A stretch of DNA of 64,000 bases from Lachnoclostridium sp. An196 (lineage in GTDB: Bacteria; Bacillota; Clostridia; Lachnospirales; Lachnospiraceae), in NCBI RefSeq assembly GCF_002160135.1, contig NZ_NFJZ01000008.1, forward strand, positions 62,001 through 126,000, written 5' to 3'. Below the pieces are notes generated by a model that worked only from the letters and a program-made list of their open reading frames with translations, made no database searches and had not been told where the DNA came from. The position numbers were made by a program, and so were the translations under genes. Positions 35,501 through 43,913 of this stretch are shown here, piece after piece (positions within the stretch are counted from its first letter, which is position 1; each line of letters opens with the position of its first letter).

Positions 35501-36158
35501 CCGTGCCGTCAATCAGGATCAGTGCCTCTGTATACACATCCAGAGAAAACACATCCCGGCTGAGCAGGACAAAACCATCGATCGTCCCGTCTCCGATCCC
35601 TGCGTTTCCCCGTTCCAGATCCATATAATGGGGTAAAACTGCGGTACCTACAATCGTGAAGGTGTCGCGGGTCAGCGTGTCGGAAATAGACGTATCTGTC
35701 CCGCTCCGGAATTGGATCACATCTCCGATCTTATATCCGCTCTCTTCCAGAAAGAGCGTATCCACCAGACATTCATCATCTTTTTCCGGCATCTTCCCCT
35801 GACGGATCTCCGGCCGGTTGATATTTTCTGTAATCGAAATCAACGACACGACATATTCTTCATTGTTCTGTTCACAGATTGCTTCCGCAGTATAATTGCC
35901 TTCTGCCAGATTCACACCGTCTACCTGCCGCAAAGCTTCCAGATCGTCGTCTGTCAGCCCTAAATCTGACAATACGCGCATATCCATCAGGCTGGCGCTG
36001 TTATAATAAAGATCCGCCGAGTATTTCATATCATATTTTGCAGAACGAATGCCCGTAAAAAAGGCCGCGCCAAGGGCGATGATGAAAAAAATGGAAATAA
36101 ATCTTCCCGGATTCCTGCGTATCTCGCGCAGGGAGTCCTTCCTCAAAGCTCTTTTCAC
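32580..36158 (-). CDS. ABC transporter permease, FtsX type, with long coiled coil
   Basis: 1192 aa. An N-terminal membrane helix (FISIFFIIALGAAFFTG) is followed by an external MacB-like region, then a coiled coil of about 370 residues (about 255-645) built of repeats such as ELADAEQELEDGRQKIADGE. It is interrupted near 415-455 by a Pro/Glu/Thr-rich acidic hinge (PPSNPDPEAETSEGD). Two FtsX blocks of three helices each follow (about 680-800 and 1080-1190). The coil could fold back at the hinge as a hairpin arm. GTG start with AGGAGG six bases ahead; partner ATPase 16 bases upstream. Likely a mechanotransmission or envelope-stress exporter, not an importer; substrate unknown. Confidence 0.85.
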   Translation of the reverse strand: MKRALRKDSLREIRRNPGRFISIFFIIALGAAFFTGIRSAKYDMKYSADLYYNSASLMDMRVLSDLGLTDDDLEALRQVDGVNLAEGNYTAEAICEQNNEEYVVSLISITENINRPEIRQGKMPEKDDECLVDTLFLEESGYKIGDVIQFRSGTDTSISDTLTRDTFTIVGTAVLPHYMDLERGNAGIGDGTIDGFVLLSRDVFSLDVYTEALILIDGTEGELSYSTEYENQSELVQDRIEAIADAECQRRYDEVYAEGRSKLDDAEQQIADAEQELADAEQELEDGRQKIADGEQMIAENEQELQDARQSLADGELELQDAWQQIQDGRQQIADAWMEVAKNGAKLEKGQEQVDQGLETLKQQEEQLSQAEAQYEAGYAQYQTAAEQIAVQKEQIAQAEAALPGMKEQLAALKAQLAALQEPEPPSNPDPEAETSEGDASHTPAEGEETEENTGEDTQLPEEIAVLEAQIAELEAAIVQMQTAVDMGPQLLAAEAELEAQGGTLQQTRIALDQAKQQIQQGYAELDDAQEEVDAGEEELEAGIAELDSQSARLDEAEAEYEDGLQELEDARQQTADGEQALADARAELEDAKKELEDGQREYDEKAADARQEIADAREEIADGERELEDLEVPSWYVLGRDTIASYVSYEMDADRMGSLGNVFPVMFFLVAALVSLTAMTRMVEEQRTAIGTLKALGYGDGVITWKYLSYAMAAAIGGSILGVLVGSVLIPWVIMNAYGTALYRGLSIYLMPLNMDQAILAVAASVCSTGIATMAAAYRELRSKPAQLMRPKTPESGKRVLMERIPFIWKHLNFTWKSTIRNLFRYKKRFLMTVIGIGGCMALMLVGYGLQDSISVVAERQYGELFLYDAQITIDTEQDQEVQDTFTEYCTGYEGVDRSLRVYAENVTLIYGEEEHDAELDVPENPSRMDEFVTFRDRVTQANYDFPSEGAALSEKTADSLNVSAGDLIRIEFDDGGTAEVQVAEIIENYMMHYIYLSPDVYGQLTGNTPEYNRIWAGCSMDENQRYAFENDMTAQDACYSVVFMESMAESLNDMLDILNEVMYVLIISAGLLAFVVLYNLNSINITERERELATLKVLGFYDGEVAAYVYRENIILTFIGIAAGVFMGIPLHRFVILTVEVDLMMFAREIQPMSFVICALWSMLFSLIMNAVMYLRLRKIDMIASLKNVE

Positions 36159-36174
36159 GGTCTTCCTCCTAAGT

Positions 36175-36876
36175 CTACCATTCTATCTGCTCTATGGGCT
36201 GCGGATGTTCGTTCTTCTCCATACTTTTTACTTTTCCGCTGTGAATGTGTATCACCCTGTCCGCCATAGGGGTAATCGCCGTATTATGGGTGATTACAAT
36301 CACAGTCATGTTTCTGGTCCGGCAAGTATCGTGAAGCAGTTTCAGAATAGCTTTTCCTGTCACATAGTCCAACGCTCCCGTAGGTTCATCACAGAGCAAA
36401 AGACGCGGGTTCTTCGCCAGTGCTCTGGCGATAGCCACCCTCTGCTGCTCTCCGCCGGAAAGCTGAGCAGGGAAATTTTTCATCCGGCTTTCCAGCCCCA
36501 CTTCCTTCAGCACTTCTTTTGCGTCCAAAGGGTTTCTGCATATCTGAAGAGCCAGTTCCACATTTTCCAGGGCCGTCAGATTCTGCATAAGATTATAGAA
36601 CTGAAAGACGAAACCAATATCTTCTCTGCGGTACCGGATCAGATCCCGTCCCCGGAAAGCGCTGACGTCCTGACCGTCCACCATAACAGTTCCGCCTGAA
36701 GCTGTATCCATACCGCCCAGTATATTCAGAACCGTCGTCTTCCCCGCGCCGCTGGGACCCACAATTACGGCAAATTCACCCTTCTCAATCTGAAAACTGA
36801 TCCCGTCGCAGGCTTTGATCTCCACTTCGCCCATCTGATAGACCTTTGTCACATCTTTCAGTTCCACATAACTCAT
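36175..36876 (-). CDS. ABC transporter ATP-binding protein (MacB/LolD type)
   Basis: 233-aa ATPase. Walker A GPSGAGKTTVLNIL, Q-loop in GFVFQFYNLMQ, signature LSGGEQQRVAIARAL, Walker B LLLCDEPTGALD, H-loop VIVITHN. This is the MacB/LolD/FtsE class that pairs with FtsX-like permeases, and the permease gene follows 16 bases later. The flavodoxin gene lies 29 bases upstream with no terminator between, suggesting a three-gene transcript. Confidence 0.93.
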   Translation of the reverse strand: MSYVELKDVTKVYQMGEVEIKACDGISFQIEKGEFAVIVGPSGAGKTTVLNILGGMDTASGGTVMVDGQDVSAFRGRDLIRYRREDIGFVFQFYNLMQNLTALENVELALQICRNPLDAKEVLKEVGLESRMKNFPAQLSGGEQQRVAIARALAKNPRLLLCDEPTGALDYVTGKAILKLLHDTCRTRNMTVIVITHNTAITPMADRVIHIHSGKVKSMEKNEHPQPIEQIEW

Positions 36877-36905
36877 GCTTCGTCCTCCGTGTCAGCCTCT
36901 GAATC

Positions 36906-37412
36906 TTAAGCCTCGCTCCAAGCCCGCAGCGCGTCTTCGGATTTATCCACATCCCCTCCGTGAATCGACAGCCCTTTTTCCACTTTTGCTCCCGGACAGA
37001 GTCTGCGGATATCCTGTTCGCTGCGCCCCATACCGCTGCCCTCGTTGGTGCAGAATGGTTTCACGGTCTTTCCGGTAAAATCGTAGCGCTCCAGAAACGT
37101 AAATACCGGCATGGGCATGGTTCCGCAGTAGCTGGGATATCCCAGATAAATGGTATCATAATCATCCAGACTCTCCGGATAGGCCTTCAGCTCCGGGCGC
37201 GCGTCATTTTGCATCTCATCCCTTGCCTGTGCCACGCATTCTTTATAATCGTCAGAATATGGATGAAGCGGTTCGATTTTGAAAAGATCCGCCCCTGTGA
37301 TGTCCCGCAGTTTTTTCGCCGCAATCTCCGTATTTCCCACCGGAACACTTCGAATACTTCCATTAAAATAATTCTCGCCTGCTCTTGAAAAATATGCGAT
37401 CAGTTTTGCCAT
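36906..37412 (-). CDS. Flavodoxin-like protein
   Basis: 168-aa FMN protein. The phosphate loop is degenerate relative to classical flavodoxins: AYFSRAGENYFNGSIRSVPVGNTE (quoted by AYFSRAGENY and VGNTE) carries the first strand, then a longer loop with GNTE. The flavin-facing loops YLGYPSYCGTMPMPV and PFCTNEGSGMGRSE are typical of the flavodoxin_4 group found in anaerobes. The role may be a low-potential electron carrier or an NAD(P)H-linked reductase. It is the first gene of the unit with the ABC transporter; a TATAAT about 35 bases upstream is a possible -10. Confidence 0.85.
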   Translation of the reverse strand: MAKLIAYFSRAGENYFNGSIRSVPVGNTEIAAKKLRDITGADLFKIEPLHPYSDDYKECVAQARDEMQNDARPELKAYPESLDDYDTIYLGYPSYCGTMPMPVFTFLERYDFTGKTVKPFCTNEGSGMGRSEQDIRRLCPGAKVEKGLSIHGGDVDKSEDALRAWSEA

Positions 37413-37471
37413 TGTTATTGTCTCCTTCTCATTATGTTACCTATATTATAACGCTTCCCAACCAGATAAGA

Positions 37472-37521
37472 AAGAAAAAAATCCCCTTACGCAGCCACCT
37501 GCATGGGGCCGTGTAAAGGGA
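37472..37521 (-). terminator. Terminator of the sugar ABC operon
   Basis: On the minus strand TCCCTTTACAC...GCGTAAGGGGA (37521-37482) is followed by ATTTTTTTCTTTC, 30 bases after the PfkB gene. Confidence 0.8.
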
Positions 37522-37551
37522 CCTTCTGCCAACACGCAAAATATTGCTGTA

Positions 37552-38439
37552 TCAGAGATAAAATTCTTTTATATAATCCAGCACATCCTGCTTCGTTCCC
37601 CGGAAAGGTCCGGGCGTCTCCATCTTCAAAGACACAAGCGCCGTACAGTAAAGAAGCGCGTCCTGTACGCTCTTTCCTTCCTGTCTGGCAGCGATATACC
37701 CGGCAAAGGTCGTGTCTCCGCGGCCTGTGCGGCCGGACAGATTCCGGGCTTTGATCGGACAGGTCAGAATCTCACTCCCATCATAAGCGAGAACTTCTGT
37801 ATTGTGCGTGATTACGATTTCCCTGGCGCCCCAGGCATGCAGCTGTCTGGCCGCCTCCGCGCGGTCTGACAGACCGGTAATGATCTCTGCTTCCGCAGCG
37901 TCAGTCTTAAAGTAATCCATCAACGGAAGATACTTTTTCTTATCTTCCCAGTCATGAAATTTCATGGAACCGTCCGATTCCACATGACGGAGCATGCACT
38001 GTACATCCAAAGCCACTTTTCCGTGCTGTGCGGCTTCTTCAAACAAAGCGCCGTCAAAATCCCCATATACCAGACCTGCGAAATGGTACACCTTTGTCTC
38101 CACCTGAGGAATCTCCGCAAACCGGAAGGGATCGCAGACTCCCAGAGAAGTACACTGACGCTTTTCCTTGTCCGCAGTAAAATACTGGTTGCGGATGGAA
38201 CAAGTAGCTGATGAAGGACTCCAGTACAAATCTGCCTGGATGCCGGCAAAGCGCTCCTTTATGTCTGCATCCTTTTCATTTGATTTACAGAAAACCGCTG
38301 TGCGGACCCCGCTTCCGGCAGCGGCGAATCCCGAAGCGACCACCGCGCCTCCGATTTCTCTGCGCTCATTTCCCTGGTAGTCAATATTATAATCAATGGA
38401 TACCGGTCCAATGACCATTACGTCATACTTTTTTTCCAT
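37552..38439 (-). CDS. PfkB-family carbohydrate kinase
   Basis: 295-aa ribokinase-fold sugar or nucleoside kinase. Seen: the N-terminal substrate region VMVIGPVSIDYNIDYQG, the GG of REIGGAVVASGFAAAG, and the ATP/anion-hole motif SGRTGRGDTTFAGYIAARQ with the catalytic Asp. Unusual: Thr-Thr replaces the common x-F in GDTF/GDAF. The last gene of the six-gene transporter operon, so it probably phosphorylates the imported sugar or its hydrolysis product. The substrate cannot be named. Confidence 0.85.
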   Translation of the reverse strand: MEKKYDVMVIGPVSIDYNIDYQGNERREIGGAVVASGFAAAGSGVRTAVFCKSNEKDADIKERFAGIQADLYWSPSSATCSIRNQYFTADKEKRQCTSLGVCDPFRFAEIPQVETKVYHFAGLVYGDFDGALFEEAAQHGKVALDVQCMLRHVESDGSMKFHDWEDKKKYLPLMDYFKTDAAEAEIITGLSDRAEAARQLHAWGAREIVITHNTEVLAYDGSEILTCPIKARNLSGRTGRGDTTFAGYIAARQEGKSVQDALLYCTALVSLKMETPGPFRGTKQDVLDYIKEFYL

Positions 38440-38451
38440 ATTTTCCTCCGG

Positions 38452-39624
38452 TTATGCCTGTACCTTTTCCAGGTTTTCCCCGGTCTCGCGGCTGAATATG
38501 TGAGCTGTCTTTCCATTAAAAGAGAAGCCAACCTCTCTGCCAATCGGGAAGCCTGCAGTCTCGTCCAGATCCATCAGCTGCACGATCATGATGGTATCGG
38601 TGCCGCACGCTCTGATGTGCAGATGGACCGCGCTGCCCATCATCTCGCTCACTTCCACGGTGCCGGAAATCTTTGTTTCCGCCTTATCTGCCAGATGCAG
38701 GTGCTCCGGCCTGACGCCCAGCGTAACCGGTCCTTCCTTTATCTGGTTTCTGGCAAGGTTCTCCTGTTTCTCGTCCGAAAGTGTTACATGGACATTTTCC
38801 AGTTCCACCGCGTATTTTCCATCGCTGTCCTTTACCAGCTCCGCGTCATAGAAGTTCATCTGGGGCACTCCTATAAACCCTGCCACAAACAGATTGGCCG
38901 GATGGTTGAAGACTTCCTGGGGCGTCCCTATCTGCTGGATTTCTCCGTCTTTCATGATGACAATACGGTCTCCCAGAGTCATGGCCTCCGTCTGGTCATG
39001 AGTCACGTAAATAAACGTAGTATTAATTTTATTGCGCAGTTTTATAATCTCAGCCCGCATCTGGTTGCGCAGTTTTGCATCCAGATTTGACAGCGGTTCA
39101 TCCATCAAAAGCACTTTCGGTTCCCGCACAATGGCCCGTCCGATCGCCACCCTCTGTCTCTGTCCGCCGGACAACTGTTTCGGCTTCCGCTTCAGATACT
39201 GGGTGATTCCCAGAATTTCCGCCGCTTCACGGACACGTTTATCGATCTCCTCTTTCGGCATTTTTCTCAGTTTCAGAGGAAACGCCATATTATCATAGAT
39301 GGTCATATGCGGATACAATGCATAGCTCTGAAACACCATGGCGATATCGCGGTCCTTGGCCGGGACATCATTCATCTGCTCGCCCCCGATATACAGTTCG
39401 CCTCCGCTGATTTCCTCCAGTCCGGCAACCATTCGGAGCGTCGTCGATTTTCCGCATCCGGAAGGACCTACCAGAACTATGAATTCTTTATCCTTAATAT
39501 CCAGATCAAAGTCCTGAACCGCCAGGACACCTTCATCCGTCACCTTCAGATTCGTATTTTTCCCCTTTTTCAGATCCAGGTCAGGGTAGACCTTTTTTAT
39601 ATGCTTCAGAACCACTTCTGCCAT
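38452..39624 (-). CDS. Sugar ABC transporter ATP-binding protein (MalK/UgpC/MsmX type)
   Basis: 390-aa ATPase with the C-terminal TOBE regulatory domain of carbohydrate importers. Walker A GPSGCGKSTTLRM, signature LSGGQRQRVAIGRAIVRE, Walker B VLLMDEPLSNLD, H-loop YVTHDQTEAM; the OB-fold part includes LGVRPEHLHL. AGGAGG precedes the ATG. It energises the two permeases encoded upstream in the same operon, though in firmicutes one such ATPase often serves several sugar importers. Confidence 0.93.
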   Translation of the reverse strand: MAEVVLKHIKKVYPDLDLKKGKNTNLKVTDEGVLAVQDFDLDIKDKEFIVLVGPSGCGKSTTLRMVAGLEEISGGELYIGGEQMNDVPAKDRDIAMVFQSYALYPHMTIYDNMAFPLKLRKMPKEEIDKRVREAAEILGITQYLKRKPKQLSGGQRQRVAIGRAIVREPKVLLMDEPLSNLDAKLRNQMRAEIIKLRNKINTTFIYVTHDQTEAMTLGDRIVIMKDGEIQQIGTPQEVFNHPANLFVAGFIGVPQMNFYDAELVKDSDGKYAVELENVHVTLSDEKQENLARNQIKEGPVTLGVRPEHLHLADKAETKISGTVEVSEMMGSAVHLHIRACGTDTIMIVQLMDLDETAGFPIGREVGFSFNGKTAHIFSRETGENLEKVQA

Positions 39625-39640
39625 GGTGATATTCCTCCTA

Positions 39641-40633
39641 TTACGATATATATTCCCCGGTCATGGGATGCTCTCTGCCCACAATAAATCTCAGCGCCCG
39701 GTGCGGCGGTATCTCCCCATTCGCTGTCGGAGGACAATCCGAAAAATACGGTCTGATACCCATGTCTTCCAGCATACGCACCACATCCGGATGCGCGCTG
39801 TCATACCTCCGGTCGCTGGATGCGCAGCATACCACAGCTTCCGGAGAGATTATTTTCAGGAGCTCTCCGCTGATGCCGTCCTTCTGCCCATGATGCCCGA
39901 TTTTAAATAAATCTGCCTGCAGTTTCTCCTGCGGTATCCCCGCGTAACCTCTGGCGTTGGTATCCCCCGGCAGCAGGACGCAGCGGTCCTGATACACAAT
40001 CCGAAGGATCAGGCTGTAATTATTCATACGGCGGTCCAGTTCAGAAAGCTTCTGCAGAAACCTGCCTGTCTCTGATTCCGCAAACAGTTCTGCCATGGCT
40101 TCTTCCAGCTCGCTCTGTTCTCTTTCGGACGGCGCCAGCGCTTCCAGATATCCGTCCCCGCCAAGGAACATGGTCTGTCCGCAATCTACTTTCCGGATAA
40201 ATCCGCCATGCTCCACAGTCTGTACACACAGCTCTCTATAATCGTTCAGTGCTCTCAAAAATTTGTCCTGAGACAGGTTCTGTGCCGCAGCAGGATCCAG
40301 GTCTCTCATGTTCTCATAAAAGGAGACCGGCAGCGTCTGCCATAGTTCTCCGGGAGGCAGTATCTGAGCCGCTTTCCGCATCCCGCTGACATGGTCTTCA
40401 TGGATATGCGTGCATACCATCAGATCCAGATGCCCGATATGTTCTTTCTGCAGATAATCCCACACAGGGATGCGCCCGGAAGAACGGTCTTCGTATTCCT
40501 GCCTGTCCGCGCTCCCTCCGTCAATCAATGCCGTAAAGATGCCGTCCCGGCGGGAAGCCTCCGGTATTTCCAACAGGATTGCTTCCCCGTAACCTACATT
40601 TACAAATGTCAGCTTCATCTGTTCCATCTTCAT
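39641..40633 (-). CDS. MBL-fold hydrolase (ComEC-like metallo-beta-lactamase domain)
   Basis: 330-aa cytosolic protein; no signal peptide. The metal site is complete: CTHIHEDHVSG (HxHxDH), LLPGDTNARG (Asp) and KIGHHGQKDG (His). The start FVNVGYGEAILLEIPE and LIDGGSADRQEYE fit the ComEC-like branch, members of which act as nucleases or phosphoesterases. Its start codon directly abuts the stop of the permease gene, so it is an integral part of the sugar operon. It stands where a glycosidase or epimerase gene would be expected, so it may act on the imported compound, for example as a lactonase or phosphodiesterase (inference). Confidence 0.8.
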   Translation of the reverse strand: MKMEQMKLTFVNVGYGEAILLEIPEASRRDGIFTALIDGGSADRQEYEDRSSGRIPVWDYLQKEHIGHLDLMVCTHIHEDHVSGMRKAAQILPPGELWQTLPVSFYENMRDLDPAAAQNLSQDKFLRALNDYRELCVQTVEHGGFIRKVDCGQTMFLGGDGYLEALAPSEREQSELEEAMAELFAESETGRFLQKLSELDRRMNNYSLILRIVYQDRCVLLPGDTNARGYAGIPQEKLQADLFKIGHHGQKDGISGELLKIISPEAVVCCASSDRRYDSAHPDVVRMLEDMGIRPYFSDCPPTANGEIPPHRALRFIVGREHPMTGEYIS

Positions 40634-41527
40634 TTATTTAATCGCGCGTTTTATATAAAAACTGGACAGGATCAGAACAATCACGGTCATAACAATGGCG
40701 CCGGCACTGCCAAGGCCAAAGTCAAATGTCTTGATTCCATAGTTGTACAGATACTGCGTGATCGTGGCTGTGCTGTTTGCAGGACCGCCTCCGGTCAGCA
40801 GGTTGACTTTATCGAAGAGTCTGAAACTGTCAATCGTTCGCAGCAGAGCGCAGAGCGCCAGACTGCTCTTAATATTCGGAACCGTCACATAAAACAGGAT
40901 TTTCAGCCGTCCGGCGCCGTCCATGCGGGCAGCTTCATACTGATCCTGGGGCACCGCCTGGAGCGCGGCATATAAAAGCAGAAAAACAAACGGCGCGCAC
41001 TGCCATACATCGATCAGCACCAGCATGCCAAATGCCGTATGTATGTCGGAAAACCAGTTGTAAACCGGGAGATGCAGTGCTTCCAGGACCTGATTGACGA
41101 TCCCGTAATTCGGCGACAGCATCATCCGCCAGATCAGAGCCACGGTAACCGTTGGAAGCAGATAAGGAAGCAGAAGCAGCGTTCTCATGACTTTCTGCCC
41201 TTTGTGCAGACTGTTGACGAACAGTGCCAGCCCAAAACCTATCAGCATCTCCAGGATCACTGTCAATACCGTAAATTTTACCGTATTCCATACGGACTGC
41301 TGAAAATACGGATCCGTCAGAAGATCCAGATAATTTTTGGCTCCGACTACTTCCGGGGCACTGTTCAGTGCCCCCAGAAGATTATAATCCGTGAAACTGT
41401 AGACCAGCGTAAAAATCAGCGGATAGGCCGTCATAACCGCCAGCACGATCACTGTAGGCGTAATCATGGCCGCGCTGAAGCGCCTTGTCTGCAGCTCAGC
41501 TCCTTTGACTTTTTTTCTTCCCATCAT
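40634..41527 (-). CDS. Sugar ABC transporter permease (MalF type)
   Basis: About 297 aa with six membrane segments. The EAA loop that contacts the ATPase reads YEAARMDGAGRLKILFYVTVP (core EAARMDGAGRLKILFY). LLPYLLPTVTVALIWRMML is typical of CUT1 permeases. I place the start at ATG 41527, behind AGGGTGA; a GTG nine bases upstream overlaps that site. It follows the binding-protein gene by 16 bases and its partner permease lies before that gene, an unusual MalG-SBP-MalF order. Confidence 0.88.
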   Translation of the reverse strand: MMGRKKVKGAELQTRRFSAAMITPTVIVLAVMTAYPLIFTLVYSFTDYNLLGALNSAPEVVGAKNYLDLLTDPYFQQSVWNTVKFTVLTVILEMLIGFGLALFVNSLHKGQKVMRTLLLLPYLLPTVTVALIWRMMLSPNYGIVNQVLEALHLPVYNWFSDIHTAFGMLVLIDVWQCAPFVFLLLYAALQAVPQDQYEAARMDGAGRLKILFYVTVPNIKSSLALCALLRTIDSFRLFDKVNLLTGGGPANSTATITQYLYNYGIKTFDFGLGSAGAIVMTVIVLILSSFYIKRAIK

Positions 41528-41543
41528 AATCGTCACCCTGCTG

Positions 41544-42800
41544 TTACTCTGCCATCAGCTCTTCCAGTGACGTCTGCGCATCATTCAGTCCCTCTTCCAC
41601 AGTCTTGGCGCCATTGATGATGTTGTCCATCTCTGATCCCAGAATGGTGTAGAATTCGGTCCACTGGGAAATAACCGGACGGTATATTCCGCTTTCCAGC
41701 GCCTGGCATACCACCTCATACTGCGGATACTCTGCAAGCACCTCTTCGTCCTGAAGACTGGAGTAGCGGCAGGGAACTCCGCCGGATGCCACGGTACCGC
41801 GCTGTACTTCCGGATCCATCAGATAAGTAAGCAGTTCTACCGCAAGTTCTTTGTTCTGGCTGTTAGATGGAACACCCAGGCACCAGATTCCATATACATT
41901 CGCATTGTATGCCTCCGAAGCGTCGGTTGCTTTTCCACTGAGCGCAATATAATCTGCCGCAGAATCTGCCGTAGGCGTATACCAGCCCGGCCATGCGATT
42001 CCCATAGTCGCCGCTCCGGAGTCTACAGACGCTACCAGGTCATCTTTTACCTGCGCTTCACCGGTAGCGATCAGTTCCATGTAATAATTCATAGCGTTAA
42101 CAAACGCCTCGCTGTTTACTGTCGGCTGGTTATTTTCATCTACCACCCATCCGCCATAGGAAAGAAGAATCGGGAGAAAATCTACAACCAGGTTATTCTG
42201 GCTGTCTCCGCGGTAGATGAAACCTTTCTTGCCATTGGCCTGCGCCTGCTGGCAGATATCCAGTACGGCATCCAGAGAATCCACTGTGTCTACCGTATAA
42301 CCGGCCTCCTCTACATTTGCTTTGTTCATCATCAGCACCGTCACGTTTCCGTAATACGGAGCCAGATATACATTGTCATCCACATAACAGATTGAAGTTG
42401 TCGCCTCGATGATATCGTCATCCAGCTCATAACCAAGCTCGGACAGATTCGCCAGCACGTCGGCATCCGTAAATTCCGCCATCCAGGATCCGTCTACCAT
42501 GCAAAGGTCATATGCGCCCTGTGCGCTTGTGGCGTTCAGCGCTACGGAAGTATGCAGGTCTTCCTCGGAAAGTTCCTGTACGTCGATAGTTACATTATGT
42601 TCTTCTTCAAATGCCGGCAGGCATTCTTTAATTACATCTGCATATACACCGCCGCGCAGCGCGATCGACATCTGCGTCGCTCCGCCCTCTGCGGAAGTCT
42701 CTGCACTTTCATTGCTGTTTCCGGAATTGCTTCCGCCGCACGCTGTCAGCGAGCATACGGTCACTCCTGCCAAAATCAGTGCCAATAATCTTCTTTTCAT
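41544..42800 (-). CDS. Extracellular sugar-binding lipoprotein
   Basis: 418-aa CUT1-family solute-binding protein. Lipoprotein signal with lipobox LTACGG (about residues 17-22), then a Ser/Asn/Glu-rich tether. The body has the extracellular-binding family 1 pattern: VTIDVQELSEEDLHTSV near the start, GIAWPGWYTPTAD in the middle, WCLGVPSNSQNKELAVELLTYLMDPE and GGVPCRYSSLQDEEV late. The start at 42800 follows AGGAGG by nine bases. It captures the substrate for the two permeases around it; the ligand is unknown. Confidence 0.9.
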   Translation of the reverse strand: MKRRLLALILAGVTVCSLTACGGSNSGNSNESAETSAEGGATQMSIALRGGVYADVIKECLPAFEEEHNVTIDVQELSEEDLHTSVALNATSAQGAYDLCMVDGSWMAEFTDADVLANLSELGYELDDDIIEATTSICYVDDNVYLAPYYGNVTVLMMNKANVEEAGYTVDTVDSLDAVLDICQQAQANGKKGFIYRGDSQNNLVVDFLPILLSYGGWVVDENNQPTVNSEAFVNAMNYYMELIATGEAQVKDDLVASVDSGAATMGIAWPGWYTPTADSAADYIALSGKATDASEAYNANVYGIWCLGVPSNSQNKELAVELLTYLMDPEVQRGTVASGGVPCRYSSLQDEEVLAEYPQYEVVCQALESGIYRPVISQWTEFYTILGSEMDNIINGAKTVEEGLNDAQTSLEELMAE

Positions 42801-42849
42801 TATTATTATCCTCCTAAACATTTAAGATATCTTTTCTGTCTGCAGCCCG

Positions 42850-43689
42850 TCAGCCTTTGACCGCTCCGCTGGAAAGACCGGAGATCAGATAGTTCTGGGC
42901 AAAAATTACAAACAACGTGATCGGGATCACAGAAATCACTCCGCCTGCCGCTACCAGTCCGAAGTTCGTCAGGCTGTCCTCTGTATTCAGCAGCGCCAAC
43001 GCCAGAGGTACGGTGTTATTCATGGAGCTTCTTGTAAAAATAACGGTATAAGTATATTCATTCCATGCATACATGAAGGAAAGCATTGCAACGGCTGCGA
43101 TACCGGGTGCGACCAACGGAAGCACAATCTTATAGAACAGCTGCCACTCTGTCGCTCCATCCACCTTTGCGCTCTCTTCCACTTCATCCGGAAGATCCTG
43201 GAAAAAACTAAGCAGGAACCAGATAATAAGCGGCACATTGATCAGAACGCATGCCAGCAGCACCGGTATTTTCGTGTTTATCAGGCCAATCTGATTAAAC
43301 ATAATATACAGCGGAATCACAAACGCCACCGGCGGCAGTACGCGTATCAGCAAAACCCAGTAGGTCATGGGTTGTTTCATCCCGAACCGAAAACGTTTTC
43401 TGGCGATCACATATGCCGCACAGATCCCTACCAGCAGGGAAATAACCAGCGATCCGAAAGTCGTCTGTGCACTGTTGAGAATTGCCTGTCCAAATCCTTC
43501 ATTCTGAAACAGGTCAACAAAATACTCAAAGGTCAGCGACCGGGGAAATAAAGAGATGCTGCCTTCCATCTCGCTTGTCGGACGAATCGCCATAGCGATT
43601 AACCAGTAAATCGGAAACAGGGATATAAACAGAAGCACCGCACATCCGATCCCTTTTCCAATGGTACCGGCTTTCACATCTTTTTTCAT
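42850..43689 (-). CDS. Sugar ABC transporter permease (MalG type)
   Basis: 279 aa with six membrane segments. The EAA loop reads EESAKVDGATEWQLFYKIVLPL, near residue 185 (core AKVDGATEWQLFYKIVLP). The ending RSSMNNTVPLAL...ISGLSSGAVKG is characteristic of MalG-type proteins. It is the first gene of the operon, preceded by AAAGGAGGAG and about 170 bases of AT-rich leader in which I see TTTACA-17-GATAGT as a weak possible promoter. There is no regulator gene next to the operon. Confidence 0.9.
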   Translation of the reverse strand: MKKDVKAGTIGKGIGCAVLLFISLFPIYWLIAMAIRPTSEMEGSISLFPRSLTFEYFVDLFQNEGFGQAILNSAQTTFGSLVISLLVGICAAYVIARKRFRFGMKQPMTYWVLLIRVLPPVAFVIPLYIMFNQIGLINTKIPVLLACVLINVPLIIWFLLSFFQDLPDEVEESAKVDGATEWQLFYKIVLPLVAPGIAAVAMLSFMYAWNEYTYTVIFTRSSMNNTVPLALALLNTEDSLTNFGLVAAGGVISVIPITLFVIFAQNYLISGLSSGAVKG

Positions 43690-43864
43690 TCTTCTTTAAC
43701 TCCTCCTTTCAATCGTGCTGTGCTCACCGCGTTTTAATCTAACATATCTGAAAACCATTTCACTATCACACTTCTGTAAATTTTTGTAAAAATACAGTAA
43801 AATTTACATTATTAAAAATCACATATATTAAAAACATAAAAACAATCATAAATAATGGTAAAAA

Positions 43865-43907
43865 ATAGGAACTGCTGTTCGGCATGTCAGCCTGCAGCAG
43901 CTCCTAT
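43865..43907 (-). terminator. Terminator of the YczE-like gene
   Basis: On the minus strand ATAGGAGCTGCTG...CAGCAGTTCCTAT (43907-43865, one wobble pair) is followed by TTTTTTA, just after the membrane protein gene. Confidence 0.85.
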
Positions 43908-43913
43908 TCGTTA

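Noticed and set aside
34223-35563. Plus-strand open frame rich in Pro, Arg and Leu
   Set aside because: It is the reverse reading of the repetitive Glu/Asp/Gln coiled-coil codons of the FtsX permease.
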